Assembly: GCA_900544295.1 (NCBI GenBank)
Contig: UQUO01000001.1
Location: forward strand, 62,001-126,000
DNA: 64,000 bases
Source of the DNA: an uncultured Eubacteriales bacterium
GTDB lineage: Bacteria > Bacillota > Clostridia > Oscillospirales > Oscillospiraceae
Direction of reading: 5' to 3'
A model generated the notes under the pieces. It searched no databases. It was given only the letters and a program-made list of their open reading frames with translations, and had not been told where the DNA came from. Below, in pieces: positions 24,315-30,688 of this stretch. Positions within the stretch are counted from its first letter, which is position 1; every line of letters starts with the position of its first letter. A program made the translations under genes and the position numbers.

Positions 24315-24875
24315 ATGCGGATTACAAAAGAACCAGAAGCACGCAAGCAAGAGATCTTGGATACTGCCCTCAAATTGTTCGGGGAAAATGGATATGAAAA
24401 AACCTCGATTACAGATATAGCAAAAGCAATCGGCGTTGCTCAAGGTCTATGCTACCGATACTTTCCGTCCAAAGAGGCGCTATTTGACAGCGCGATTGAA
24501 CAGTATGCAGATGTTCTGGTGGAACAGCTTGTTGGCTTTGAAAAGGACGATCACAAGTCCCTGCGGCAGATCATCGAAGATATGCCTGCCACGATGGAAG
24601 ATCGGGACACAAAGTACTATTCAGTTTTTCACCAGGCCGAAAATAAGAAATTCCACGATCAGCTTTCTCTAAAAGTATGTGAGAAGTTGGTTCCGCCTGT
24701 GGAAAAGCTGCTACAGCGGGCCCAGCAAAACGGTGAGATCCAGATTGATGATTTGCAGGCTGCTGCGATGTTTTGTGTATATGGACAGCTTGGCATCCTG
24801 TTGGCGGACGAACTGACACAAGAAGATAAATCAAAGCGGATTCGAGAATTTCTCATATATGCGCTTCGCCTTTGA
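24315..24875 (+). CDS. TetR-family regulator
   Basis: 186 residues, AAAGGAGGCTCGGACT upstream. N-terminal HTH: RKQEILDTALKLFGENGYEKTS, then ITDIAKAIGVAQGLCYRYFPSKEALF. The C-terminal ligand domain is unassigned. The repeat TGAATG-N5-CATTCA found before four neighbouring genes is its likely operator. Terminator-like hairpin follows at 24878. Confidence 0.9.
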   Translation: MRITKEPEARKQEILDTALKLFGENGYEKTSITDIAKAIGVAQGLCYRYFPSKEALFDSAIEQYADVLVEQLVGFEKDDHKSLRQIIEDMPATMEDRDTKYYSVFHQAENKKFHDQLSLKVCEKLVPPVEKLLQRAQQNGEIQIDDLQAAAMFCVYGQLGILLADELTQEDKSKRIREFLIYALRL

Positions 24876-24877
24876 AA

Positions 24878-24907
24878 AATATCCCCTGCTATCGGGCGGG
24901 GGATATT
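24878..24907 (+). terminator. Probable terminator after tetR
   Basis: AATATCCCC (24878-24886) pairs with GGGGATATT (24899-24907). No long T-run, so efficiency is uncertain. Confidence 0.5.
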
Positions 24908-24921
24908 CAAAGGTCAATAAC

Positions 24922-24938
24922 TGAATAGTTTTCATTCA
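24922..24938. promoter_or_regulatory. TetR operator before the ICMT-like gene
   Basis: TGAATA-GTTTT-CATTCA, one mismatch from the consensus, 18 bases before the ATG at 24956. Confidence 0.65.
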
Positions 24939-24955
24939 CATACGGAGGAGCTATA

Positions 24956-25570
24956 ATGAATGACCCTTCATGCTTTACAAACTTACATGAATATTACACT
25001 TTCATTTATGCCATAAGCTACATGATGTTAGTAGAAGTTGGAATCTGGATCTACAATTTTAGGGGCTGGTTGAGAAGGCTGGATAAGAAAAATAGTGATT
25101 ATGGAACGCTTCTGATTGTTATGTTGGGGTGTTGGGGAAGTTTTTACTTCAGCCCTTATTTCAGGAGCCAACAATTTACGCAAATAGCTGGAGAAATACT
25201 TCTCCCTCATATTTTTTACTATGTGGGTGTGGCTTTAATTCTAATAGGCACGACATTGCGTGCTTTTGCGGTCTGGAGCCTGCGGCATTCCTTTACGCTT
25301 GCTGTCAAAACAGGCAGCAACCAGCAGTTGGTTACAACCGGCGTTTACCGATATATCAGGAATCCCGCTTATGCCGGAACAATGTTGAGTATGCTTGGAA
25401 ATGCTTTTTGTTTCCGTTCTGCTTTTTCGCCCTTCATTGTGTTACTAATTTTGGCAGTCTGCTATGGAATTCGGATTAAGGTAGAGGAAAAAGCATTATA
25501 TGAGTGCTTCGGAGAAGATTTCAAAAATTATTGTTTCCGTTCATGGAGACTGATACCTCTTATTTGGTAA
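24956..25570 (+). CDS. Isoprenylcysteine carboxyl methyltransferase (ICMT/PEMT)-like membrane protein
   Basis: 204 residues with four to five membrane segments. The C-terminal signature TTGVYRYIRNPAYAGTML and the later KVEEKALYECFGEDFKNY are diagnostic for the ICMT/phospholipid methyltransferase superfamily (SAM-binding RHPxYxG and EExxL...Y motifs). It probably methylates a lipid or hydrophobic compound. RBS GGAGGAGCTATA. Controlled by the TetR operator at 24922. Confidence 0.85.
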   Translation: MNDPSCFTNLHEYYTFIYAISYMMLVEVGIWIYNFRGWLRRLDKKNSDYGTLLIVMLGCWGSFYFSPYFRSQQFTQIAGEILLPHIFYYVGVALILIGTTLRAFAVWSLRHSFTLAVKTGSNQQLVTTGVYRYIRNPAYAGTMLSMLGNAFCFRSAFSPFIVLLILAVCYGIRIKVEEKALYECFGEDFKNYCFRSWRLIPLIW

Positions 25571-25572
25571 CT

Positions 25573-25627
25573 GGCTACTGTTTTAGTAGCCATAAAATAT
25601 CATTCAAATATGAATGTTCTTCATTCA
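25573..25627 (+). promoter_or_regulatory. Hairpin and double TetR operator before the MATE gene
   Basis: GGCTACTGTTTTAGTAGCC (25573-25591) is a terminator-like hairpin ending the ICMT unit. It is followed by CATTCA-AATA-TGAATG-TTCTT-CATTCA (25601-25627), whose right part (25611-25627) is a perfect TGAATG-N5-CATTCA repeat. Confidence 0.7.
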
Positions 25628-25650
25628 ATTATAGAAAGGAAGTTTTTATC

Positions 25651-26976
25651 ATGCCAACAAAAATTGATTTTGTAGGTGGGAATACAAAGCGTTGCCTTAT
25701 GGCGATGGCGCTCCCGATGATTGCCGCCATGTTCCTCAATATGATGTATAACCTTGTGGACAGCCTGTGGATCGGGAACTTGCTGGGAGAAACAGCCTAT
25801 GCCGCATTGACAAACTCCACCCCCATCATCCTGATCTTGACTTCCGTTGCGATGGGCGCAACTAACGGTGTATCAATTCTGATCTCCCAGGCGATTGGCG
25901 CGAAGGACAAGAAAAAGACAGAGAGTTTGATTGCCACATCCTTCTGCGTTGCGGTAGCTTTCTCCCTCCTTGTGACGATTCTGCTTGAGGCGTCTCTTCC
26001 TGCAATTTTGAAGGCGCTGAATACTCCGGCCGAAACTTATGATATGGCATACAGCTATTTGGCCATCTATGTACTTGGGTATCTTGCAGTTTACCTTTAC
26101 CTTTACTTCACCGCTGTTTTGCGGAGCTTTGGCAATTCTATGTTTCAAGCAGTAGCCATGCTGGTGTCAACAATTTTGAACGCGATCCTCGATCCTATTT
26201 TTATTCACTTTATCGGATTTCACGGTGCGGCGATTGCTACACTTCTTTCTCAGGTCATCTGCCTGCTGTTTATGCTGATCTATCTGAAAAAGAAAAAGCT
26301 GTTTGCATTCAAAATTTCTGCGTTTGACAGAAATGCTGTATTACCCCTGATTCAGAAAGCAATCCCTTCTGTCATCCAGCAAAGTATCCCTGCAATTAGC
26401 ACGACTTTCCTCACGGCGCTTGTCAGCACCTATAGCGTCACCGCAATAGCAGCTTATGGAGTAACGGGAAAACTGGAAACCATTCTTTTCTACCCGGCAA
26501 TGGCACTGAACATGGTTTTGACCACTATTATTGGACAGTGCGTTGGTGCAAACCGTTATGATCGGGCCAAGGACTATCTAAAGTGCGCTTTGGGATATGG
26601 CTGTGGCCTGCTCGTAATTCTTTCCGTTGTGGTGGTCGGTTTTTCGAGACAGCTTTCCGGTCTATTCGTCCGCAGTGAGGATGTGGCCGCTATTGTTGGA
26701 ACATATTTTTTGATCGTCAGCATTGGGTATATTCTTAACACCGTCACAAATTGCTATTTAGGTTCCCTTAACGGGATGGGGAAACCGTCAAAGAGTATGT
26801 TTCTGATGATTTTCTATTACATTGTAGTCCGGATGCCCTTGGCGTACTTACTTTCCTATCTGGGGTTCGGCCTAAATGGAATTTGGGTTGCGGTATTGAT
26901 CAGTCATGTGGTAGCCAGTGCCGCCGCAAGTATTTCTGGAACTATCTCTTTCAAGAAAAGGCTGACTGCAGAATAG
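25651..26976 (+). CDS. MATE-family efflux transporter
   Basis: 441 residues from ATG 25651 (AGAAAGGAAG; the frame from 25504 runs over the operator and is rejected). Twelve membrane segments in two MatE halves, beginning RCLMAMALPMIAAMFLNMMY and with NLVDSLWIGNLLG and IGQCVGANRYDRA. Sodium- or proton-coupled export of cationic compounds is the family role. It is under the strongest TetR operator and ends 31 bases before the RBS of winged-helix copy 3. Confidence 0.9.
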   Translation: MPTKIDFVGGNTKRCLMAMALPMIAAMFLNMMYNLVDSLWIGNLLGETAYAALTNSTPIILILTSVAMGATNGVSILISQAIGAKDKKKTESLIATSFCVAVAFSLLVTILLEASLPAILKALNTPAETYDMAYSYLAIYVLGYLAVYLYLYFTAVLRSFGNSMFQAVAMLVSTILNAILDPIFIHFIGFHGAAIATLLSQVICLLFMLIYLKKKKLFAFKISAFDRNAVLPLIQKAIPSVIQQSIPAISTTFLTALVSTYSVTAIAAYGVTGKLETILFYPAMALNMVLTTIIGQCVGANRYDRAKDYLKCALGYGCGLLVILSVVVVGFSRQLSGLFVRSEDVAAIVGTYFLIVSIGYILNTVTNCYLGSLNGMGKPSKSMFLMIFYYIVVRMPLAYLLSYLGFGLNGIWVAVLISHVVASAAASISGTISFKKRLTAE

Positions 26977-27007
26977 GAAACTTATTATATCGCAGTTCTA
27001 ACTATAG

Positions 27008-27035
27008 GGAGGTGATTCGTTTGGGAAGTTGGTAA
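27008..27035 (+). promoter_or_regulatory. Out-of-frame RBS-TTG start with four-codon ORF, copy 3
   Basis: GGAGGTG (27008-27014), six bases, TTG GGA AGT TGG TAA (27021-27035). The in-frame route upstream is closed by TAG just before the RBS, so the conserved protein must begin in the -1 frame (GGG AAG TTG GTA ATC). Confidence 0.6.
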
Positions 27036-27436
27036 TCCTGTCTTTTGATGATAACGATGATGCTGTCTTTAATAAAGCAATCGCCGCTCTTTCTTCTATT
27101 GCAGATTTTTCCACGGTGGCTGCCTCCGCAGACACGCCGCTGCTCTTTGGCTCCCTGCAGATCGACCCGCAGCGCAGGCTGGTATGGCAGGCTGGCCAGA
27201 CGGTGGAGCTAACGCCGATGGAGTTTGATATTCTTCTCCTGCTGGCCCGCCGGCCAGGGCAGGTGTTCACCGCTCGCCAAATCTATGAAGCTGTTGCGGC
27301 GGACTCCTATGACGCCAGCTGGACCGGGATCTCCAGCATGGTCTACAAGCTCCGCCGCAAGCTGGGGGCCGGTATTATCGAAACAGTGCGGGGCCACGGC
27401 TACAAATTCGTTGCCCCAGGCACCTCACCAAAATAA
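27029..27436 (+). CDS. Orphan OmpR-type winged-helix protein, copy 3
   Basis: Drawn from TTG 27029 (135 aa), the first canonical in-frame start, but similarity with copies 2 and 4 begins two codons earlier (Gly-Lys). N-terminal strand VILSF, acidic turn DDNDDAVF, helix NKAIAALSSIA, then the full winged helix ending VRGHGYKFVAP. No receiver. It closes the methyltransferase-TetR-MATE module and lies back to back with fic. Confidence 0.8.
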   Translation: MVILSFDDNDDAVFNKAIAALSSIADFSTVAASADTPLLFGSLQIDPQRRLVWQAGQTVELTPMEFDILLLLARRPGQVFTARQIYEAVAADSYDASWTGISSMVYKLRRKLGAGIIETVRGHGYKFVAPGTSPK

Positions 27437-27439
27437 AGC

Positions 27440-27476
27440 AAGCGCACAACGGATCTTCTTCCGCTGTGCGCTTCTT
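27440..27476. terminator. Terminator type A between winged-helix copy 3 and fic
   Basis: AAGCGCACA (27440-27448) pairs with TGTGCGCTT (27465-27473), then CTTTT. Serves the plus-strand copy 3 and may also stop fic transcription. Confidence 0.85.
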
Positions 27477-28193
27477 TTATTCCTCACGCCGGTAATGCGG
27501 CTCCGGCACATAGGGCTCCTTCTGGTATTTGCGATATTTTTCCGGTACTTCGGCAGGCTCCTCCAGGCTTTCCGCACTGTAATCAATCGGCTCATCACAA
27601 ACAGCGTCCAGCAAAATGCGCTCCAAATGCTCAAATTCTGAAAACTGATCCAGGGAGGCCATCACAAAGGAGTCGCGGACATAACCGGCACTGGCAGCCA
27701 TCAGCTCCTGATCCATAAAGTATCCATGATACTCCACAAAAAAGGTCATCATCATTACAACCGTTCGGGTATTTCCCTCCCGGAAGGGATGCACCTGCCA
27801 GATTGGCGGAAAGAGGCTGGTAAGCTGATGAACAAATTCTTCCCGGCTGATGCCATCCCAGCGAGTATTTCTCAGCCGCCTAAAAGCCTCGTCGAGATCT
27901 TCCTCTATCCTGTCATCGTTGCTGTACCAAACGCTTCGACCTGCCAGCAGTTTCTCCCGCTTTTCGATATTGATGATGCGGTACTGGCCGGCCCATTCGT
28001 AAATGTCGCCAAACAGGCATCGGTGGATCTCCCGTAGGCCATTTGGAGAAAAGTCTTGAAAGCCCTGTTCGTATAACAGCATCATATTGGCTCTGGATTG
28101 CTCGGCCTCGATGCGATCCAGTGTTTTCTCATTTTTGATGTCCAGCTTGTTTTTCAAGACAGGCACATCTTCATACAGGTATGGATCAGACAC
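27477..28193 (-). CDS. fic: Fic-family AMP transferase toxin
   Basis: 238 residues. Fic motif HPFREGNTRT at residues 135-144 contains the catalytic His135 and the ATP-binding RxxxN-R pattern intact. The upstream beta flap (YRIINIEKREKLLAGRS) and helices LREIHRCLFGDIYEWAGQYR are typical. Fic enzymes transfer AMP from ATP to target proteins; VbhT-type members attack gyrase and topoisomerase IV (family knowledge). The start overlaps the antitoxin stop by eight bases, the normal order for class I Fic pairs. Unlike copy 2's remnant, this gene is complete. Confidence 0.92.
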   Translation of the reverse strand: MSDPYLYEDVPVLKNKLDIKNEKTLDRIEAEQSRANMMLLYEQGFQDFSPNGLREIHRCLFGDIYEWAGQYRIINIEKREKLLAGRSVWYSNDDRIEEDLDEAFRRLRNTRWDGISREEFVHQLTSLFPPIWQVHPFREGNTRTVVMMMTFFVEYHGYFMDQELMAASAGYVRDSFVMASLDQFSEFEHLERILLDAVCDEPIDYSAESLEEPAEVPEKYRKYQKEPYVPEPHYRREE

Positions 28194-28389
28194 GGCTCTG
28201 ACGCTCCTGCTCCGCGATCCGGCGGTGATGTGCCAGCAATGCCTGCTTCATCTGTTCGCCCGTCAACTCACCGCGTGCCCAGCTGGCAGACAGTGACCGT
28301 GCATAGCTGGAAATCGGCGCACCCTCAATGGCGTTGATCGCGTCAGCCGTCTTGACCGCTGCAATCCGTTTCTTTTCCAATGGACTCAT
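28186..28389 (-). CDS. VbhA-like antitoxin of Fic
   Basis: 67 residues from the ATG at 28389 (GGTGAAGGCGCG upstream). Pattern: KTADAINAIEGAPISSYARSL, then WARGELTGEQMKQALLAHHRR, as in the VbhA antitoxin family. The inhibitory helix motif is usually (S/T)xxxE(G/N), whose Glu blocks the ATP gamma-phosphate position. Here E and G are present but the S/T position is Ile (INAIEG). A -10 box (TATACT on the minus strand) lies about 35 bases upstream. Confidence 0.88.
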   Translation of the reverse strand: MSPLEKKRIAAVKTADAINAIEGAPISSYARSLSASWARGELTGEQMKQALLAHHRRIAEQERQSRV

Positions 28390-28592
28390 CGCGCCTTCAC
28401 CCCCTTCATTGATTTTAGTATAACACAGAACAGGCCTGTTTCCAATAGGCCAGACCAATGCGAATCTTTCTGAATTAGCAGCGAGCCTCAATGATTTCCT
28501 GCTCGGTGGTGCTGCCGGTGGACGGTTGGTACTCAATTTTGAAAGTTTGGATCAGGGTGGCTCGATGAGTATAAAAGCATAACGCTTTTTTG
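28390..28592 (-). other. Gap upstream of antitoxin with possible gene tail
   Basis: Holds the antitoxin promoter near 28421. A minus-strand open tail ending at 28475 (FKIEYQPSTGSTTEQEIIEA then RC and stop) has protein-like composition and may be the 3' end of a lost gene. I cannot name it. Confidence 0.3.
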
Positions 28593-28781
28593 CTATTTCT
28601 CTTGATGATTTTTTCCATAATCAATCAATGTACCTATAACAATTCCAATCAACATTCCAATACCCGCACAAATAGGAATAGCAAAAAGATTTTGCAGAAA
28701 CGCCCATCCCAATACACCCATGCAACCACCGACAATAAATCCTGTTAATAAGCCAATAGTTAAGTATCTATTGTTTTTCAT
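28593..28781 (-). CDS. Small two-helix membrane protein
   Basis: 62 residues from ATG 28781 with GGGGGATATAACA upstream; the longer frame from 28994 is unsupported. Two membrane helices rich in Gly (residues about 7-28, TIGLLTGFIVGGCMGVLGWAF, and 31-53, FAIPICAGIGMLIGIVIGTL), then a charged tail. A glycine-zipper pattern may allow oligomerisation. Unknown function. Confidence 0.65.
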   Translation of the reverse strand: MKNNRYLTIGLLTGFIVGGCMGVLGWAFLQNLFAIPICAGIGMLIGIVIGTLIDYGKNHQEK

Positions 28782-28930
28782 ATTGTTATATCCCCCTAAA
28801 TTGAACTTTATCGTTGGCTCTATTATACTATGACCAGTTGCTTTTTGGAATAGATGAATTGTAAACTTGCTGAACGGGAAAAGCTTGAAACGCAAGGTAT
28901 TCTCAGGTGGCAAATACATTTTAAGCCCAC

Positions 28931-28964
28931 GGGAAAGACCCTGAGACAGCGATCTCAGGGCCTT
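28931..28964. terminator. Hairpin terminator
   Basis: GACCCTGAGA and TCTCAGGGCC pair around CAGCGA, with TTTCT on the plus side and TCTTTCC on the minus side. It follows the stop of the HTH_16 gene on the minus strand. Confidence 0.65.
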
Positions 28965-28974
28965 TCTCATAGAC

Positions 28975-29157
28975 TTAAATCCGGAACAGGTCAATCGCCC
29001 GCATCAGCGTGATGCACAGCTCCTGGTACAGATCCTCGTCCAGTCTGCCGTTAATCACGGCATACTTGAGCAGCAGGGGCCGGTACATGAGCAAAATGCT
29101 TGTGCTGGCCTCTTGGTCACCGCCCTTGGCTCGCCGCAGCATCTGTTCAAATGTCAT
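28975..29157 (-). CDS. HTH_16-type small regulator
   Basis: 60 residues. FEQMLRRAKGGDQEASTSIL, then YRPLLLKYAVINGRLDEDLYQEL match the helix-turn-helix family that follows a sigma-like gene in Tn916 and Tn1549 relatives, where the pair regulates transfer genes. Overlaps the sigma-like gene by 11 bases. Here the transfer genes themselves are absent, so the pair is a relic or serves the cargo. Confidence 0.8.
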   Translation of the reverse strand: MTFEQMLRRAKGGDQEASTSILLMYRPLLLKYAVINGRLDEDLYQELCITLMRAIDLFRI

Positions 29158-29560
29158 ATCCGTTCACCCCCTCGATGTTCTTCTTCAACTTCCGGATAGC
29201 CCGGTAATACACCGCGGCCGCGCCCTTATACGACAATCCCAGCTGCATACCGATCACATCGAATGGGCGCTTGTCCAGCACGCGGGCCAGGAACACATAC
29301 CGTTCCCGCTCGTCCAGCTGTTTCAAGGCATACAGGAGCGCACCGCTCTCAATTTTCTCCCAGAGGGGCAGCCGCTCCATCACTTCCTGCTCCAGCGTCT
29401 GGCTCACAGCAAAGATCGTATCCGTCAAGGTCTCCTGATTGCTGTACGCATAAAGGGCCTTCAGATAATCCCGCTGGGTTCGTCTGACTGCCTGGATTAA
29501 GTAACCTGTAAACTTGATTTGCAGTTCTTCCTCTGCTCGTCCATTATTTCGTTGCCACAT
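29147..29560 (-). CDS. Sigma-70-like protein of Tn916/Tn1549 type
   Basis: 137 residues from ATG 29560 (GGAGGATAAGGCC). The C-terminal half is a region 4 HTH: ALKQLDERERYVFLARVL, then GMQLGLSYKGAAAVYYRAIRKLKK. The N-terminal half is short, lacking a clear region 2, as in the element-borne regulators. A near-perfect palindrome at 29579-29607 sits just upstream and may be an operator or attenuator. Confidence 0.8.
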   Translation of the reverse strand: MWQRNNGRAEEELQIKFTGYLIQAVRRTQRDYLKALYAYSNQETLTDTIFAVSQTLEQEVMERLPLWEKIESGALLYALKQLDERERYVFLARVLDKRPFDVIGMQLGLSYKGAAAVYYRAIRKLKKNIEGVNGYDI

Positions 29561-29578
29561 GGCCTTATCCTCCAAATA

Positions 29579-29607
29579 GTTCAAGAATTTTAAGGGAATT
29601 CTTGAAC
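29579..29607. repeat. Palindrome upstream of the sigma-like gene
   Basis: GTTCAAGAATT (29579-29589) and AATTCTTGAAC (29597-29607) are exact inverse copies around a 7-base loop, ending 8-10 bases before the RBS of the minus-strand gene at 29560. Confidence 0.7.
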
Positions 29608-30020
29608 CTTTGGCGGAGACCGGCACCGAACTAACGGGCATCTTGCCTTGCCATATAAAGAAACGCGGCCGGCCGCACACCGCAAAGGTGAGCTGCCGGC
29701 CGAGTGATACACATAAAGAAGTCCGTCATGACTTCCGGCGCCCGCAGGAGGAGGCTTATCGCTCGATTTGCGATGTTCCCGCCTACTCCCGTGAAAAGGG
29801 CGGCGGAAGAACCGTATTGTAAAGTAAGCTGTGTGTCGAAATGTAAGCAGATGGACGAACCTCTTTATGTGCATGATCCATCTTTCCATCATGCACTTCT
29901 GGCTCCCTGCCATCTGGACCACACTTTGCACACGAGCCCGCCGATGCTATGGGCTGGCGGCGGGCCTGCCAATCATCTTAGGTGCAGTGTTGTTCCGAAA
30001 ACTTTGTTGATTTTTGTCGG
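29608..30020. other. Long untranslated leader region without a gene
   Basis: No ORF with a credible RBS. It contains stem-forming repeats: GGCCGGC/GCCGGCC around 29668-29704 and GAAGTC/GACTTC around 29719-29736. I read it as the untranslated leader of the sigma/HTH operon, a position that in Tn916-type elements links cargo transcription to transfer regulation. Confidence 0.4.
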
Positions 30021-30066
30021 ATTATAAAAGAAAAGGCGGCCTCATTCTCTCTGGAATAAGACCGCC
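30021..30066 (-). terminator. Attenuator-like terminator
   Basis: On the minus strand, stem 30054-30066 with 30035-30047 (two mismatches, loop 30048-30053), followed by TTTTCTTTTATAA. The stop codon of the short leader ORF (30042-30113) lies inside the stem, so ribosomes finishing the leader would disturb it. Confidence 0.75.
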
Positions 30067-30113
30067 TGTTGTAACTTGAAATTACCTCTGCTATTTTGAT
30101 TTCTCCGTCTCAT
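30042..30113 (-). CDS. Putative leader peptide (23 aa)
   Basis: ATG at 30113 with GGGAGGGATGTCT just upstream. Product MRRRNQNSRGNFKLQQAVLF then QRE, basic. It ends within the terminator stem, the arrangement of an attenuator leader. In Tn916 a leader peptide and terminators precede tet(M) and read-through reaches sigma-like genes. Here the order leader, terminator, sigma, HTH_16 is similar. Confidence 0.5.
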   Translation of the reverse strand: MRRRNQNSRGNFKLQQAVLFQRE

Positions 30114-30261
30114 AGACATCCCTCCCGTTCTTTCTACCCATATATGGCTTCAAAATGCCATATTAAGTGTAAAGGGCAAAGATCGCTGGATTTTGACTGA
30201 ACGGCAATTTTTCCCATCAGGCGGTTATTTCCATCAAAATTTTGCAGCTTTAACACAAAGA

Positions 30262-30303
30262 AAAAGGGCGGGCAAAGATCTGATTTCTCCGCCCGCCCTT
30301 TCT
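30262..30303. terminator. Bidirectional terminator
   Basis: AAAGGGCGGGC and GCCCGCCCTTT are perfect inverse arms, with A-run before and T after. It lies ten bases past the stop of the DtxR-type gene on the minus strand. Confidence 0.85.
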
Positions 30304-30312
30304 AAACAAGAT

Positions 30313-30675
30313 TTATCCCTGGCGCTTGACCTTCAGGTGCTGAAAGCTGTCCTCGCTGATGGCGTGCTCCATCCGGCAGGCATCTGCCTCAGCCGTTTCT
30401 TGATCCACGCCGGCCTCTATGAGCATTTCCGTGAAAAAGCAGTGCTTCTCATAGGTGCGCTCGGCCACCTCGCGGCCCACATCGGTCAGGCGAATGAAGC
30501 CGTCCTCGTCCCGCTCGACAAATCCGCCGGTCTGCAGTGTTGTAATGGCGTGGGTGATGCTCGGCTTGGTGAATCCCATGTGTCGGGCAATATCAACTGG
30601 ACGCACCATGCCCATTTTCTTTTGGAGAACAAGGATAGCCTCCAGGTAATCTTCTCCCGACGCATGGAGTTTCAT
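30313..30675 (-). CDS. DtxR/MntR-family metal-dependent regulator
   Basis: 120 residues from ATG 30675 (AAGGGAGGCAATGTA). Winged helix GEDYLEAILVLQKKMGMVR, then DIARHMGFTKPSITHAITTL. The dimerisation/metal segment has EADACRMEHAISEDSFQHL, with Cys, Glu and His as in the metal sites of this family. It lacks the C-terminal FeoA-like domain, as in short MntR-type members. It is the last gene of the importer cluster and probably senses manganese or iron. Confidence 0.85.
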   Translation of the reverse strand: MKLHASGEDYLEAILVLQKKMGMVRPVDIARHMGFTKPSITHAITTLQTGGFVERDEDGFIRLTDVGREVAERTYEKHCFFTEMLIEAGVDQETAEADACRMEHAISEDSFQHLKVKRQG

Positions 30676-30688
30676 TACATTGCCTCCC

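Noticed and set aside
27225..27641. 138-codon plus-strand ORF
   Set aside because: Alternate frame of winged-helix copy 3 running across its terminator into fic; similar shadow frames occur in the other copies.
29590..29931. 113-codon minus-strand ORF
   Set aside because: It spans several hairpins, has skewed composition (many Arg, His, Ser) and no RBS; treated as untranslated leader.
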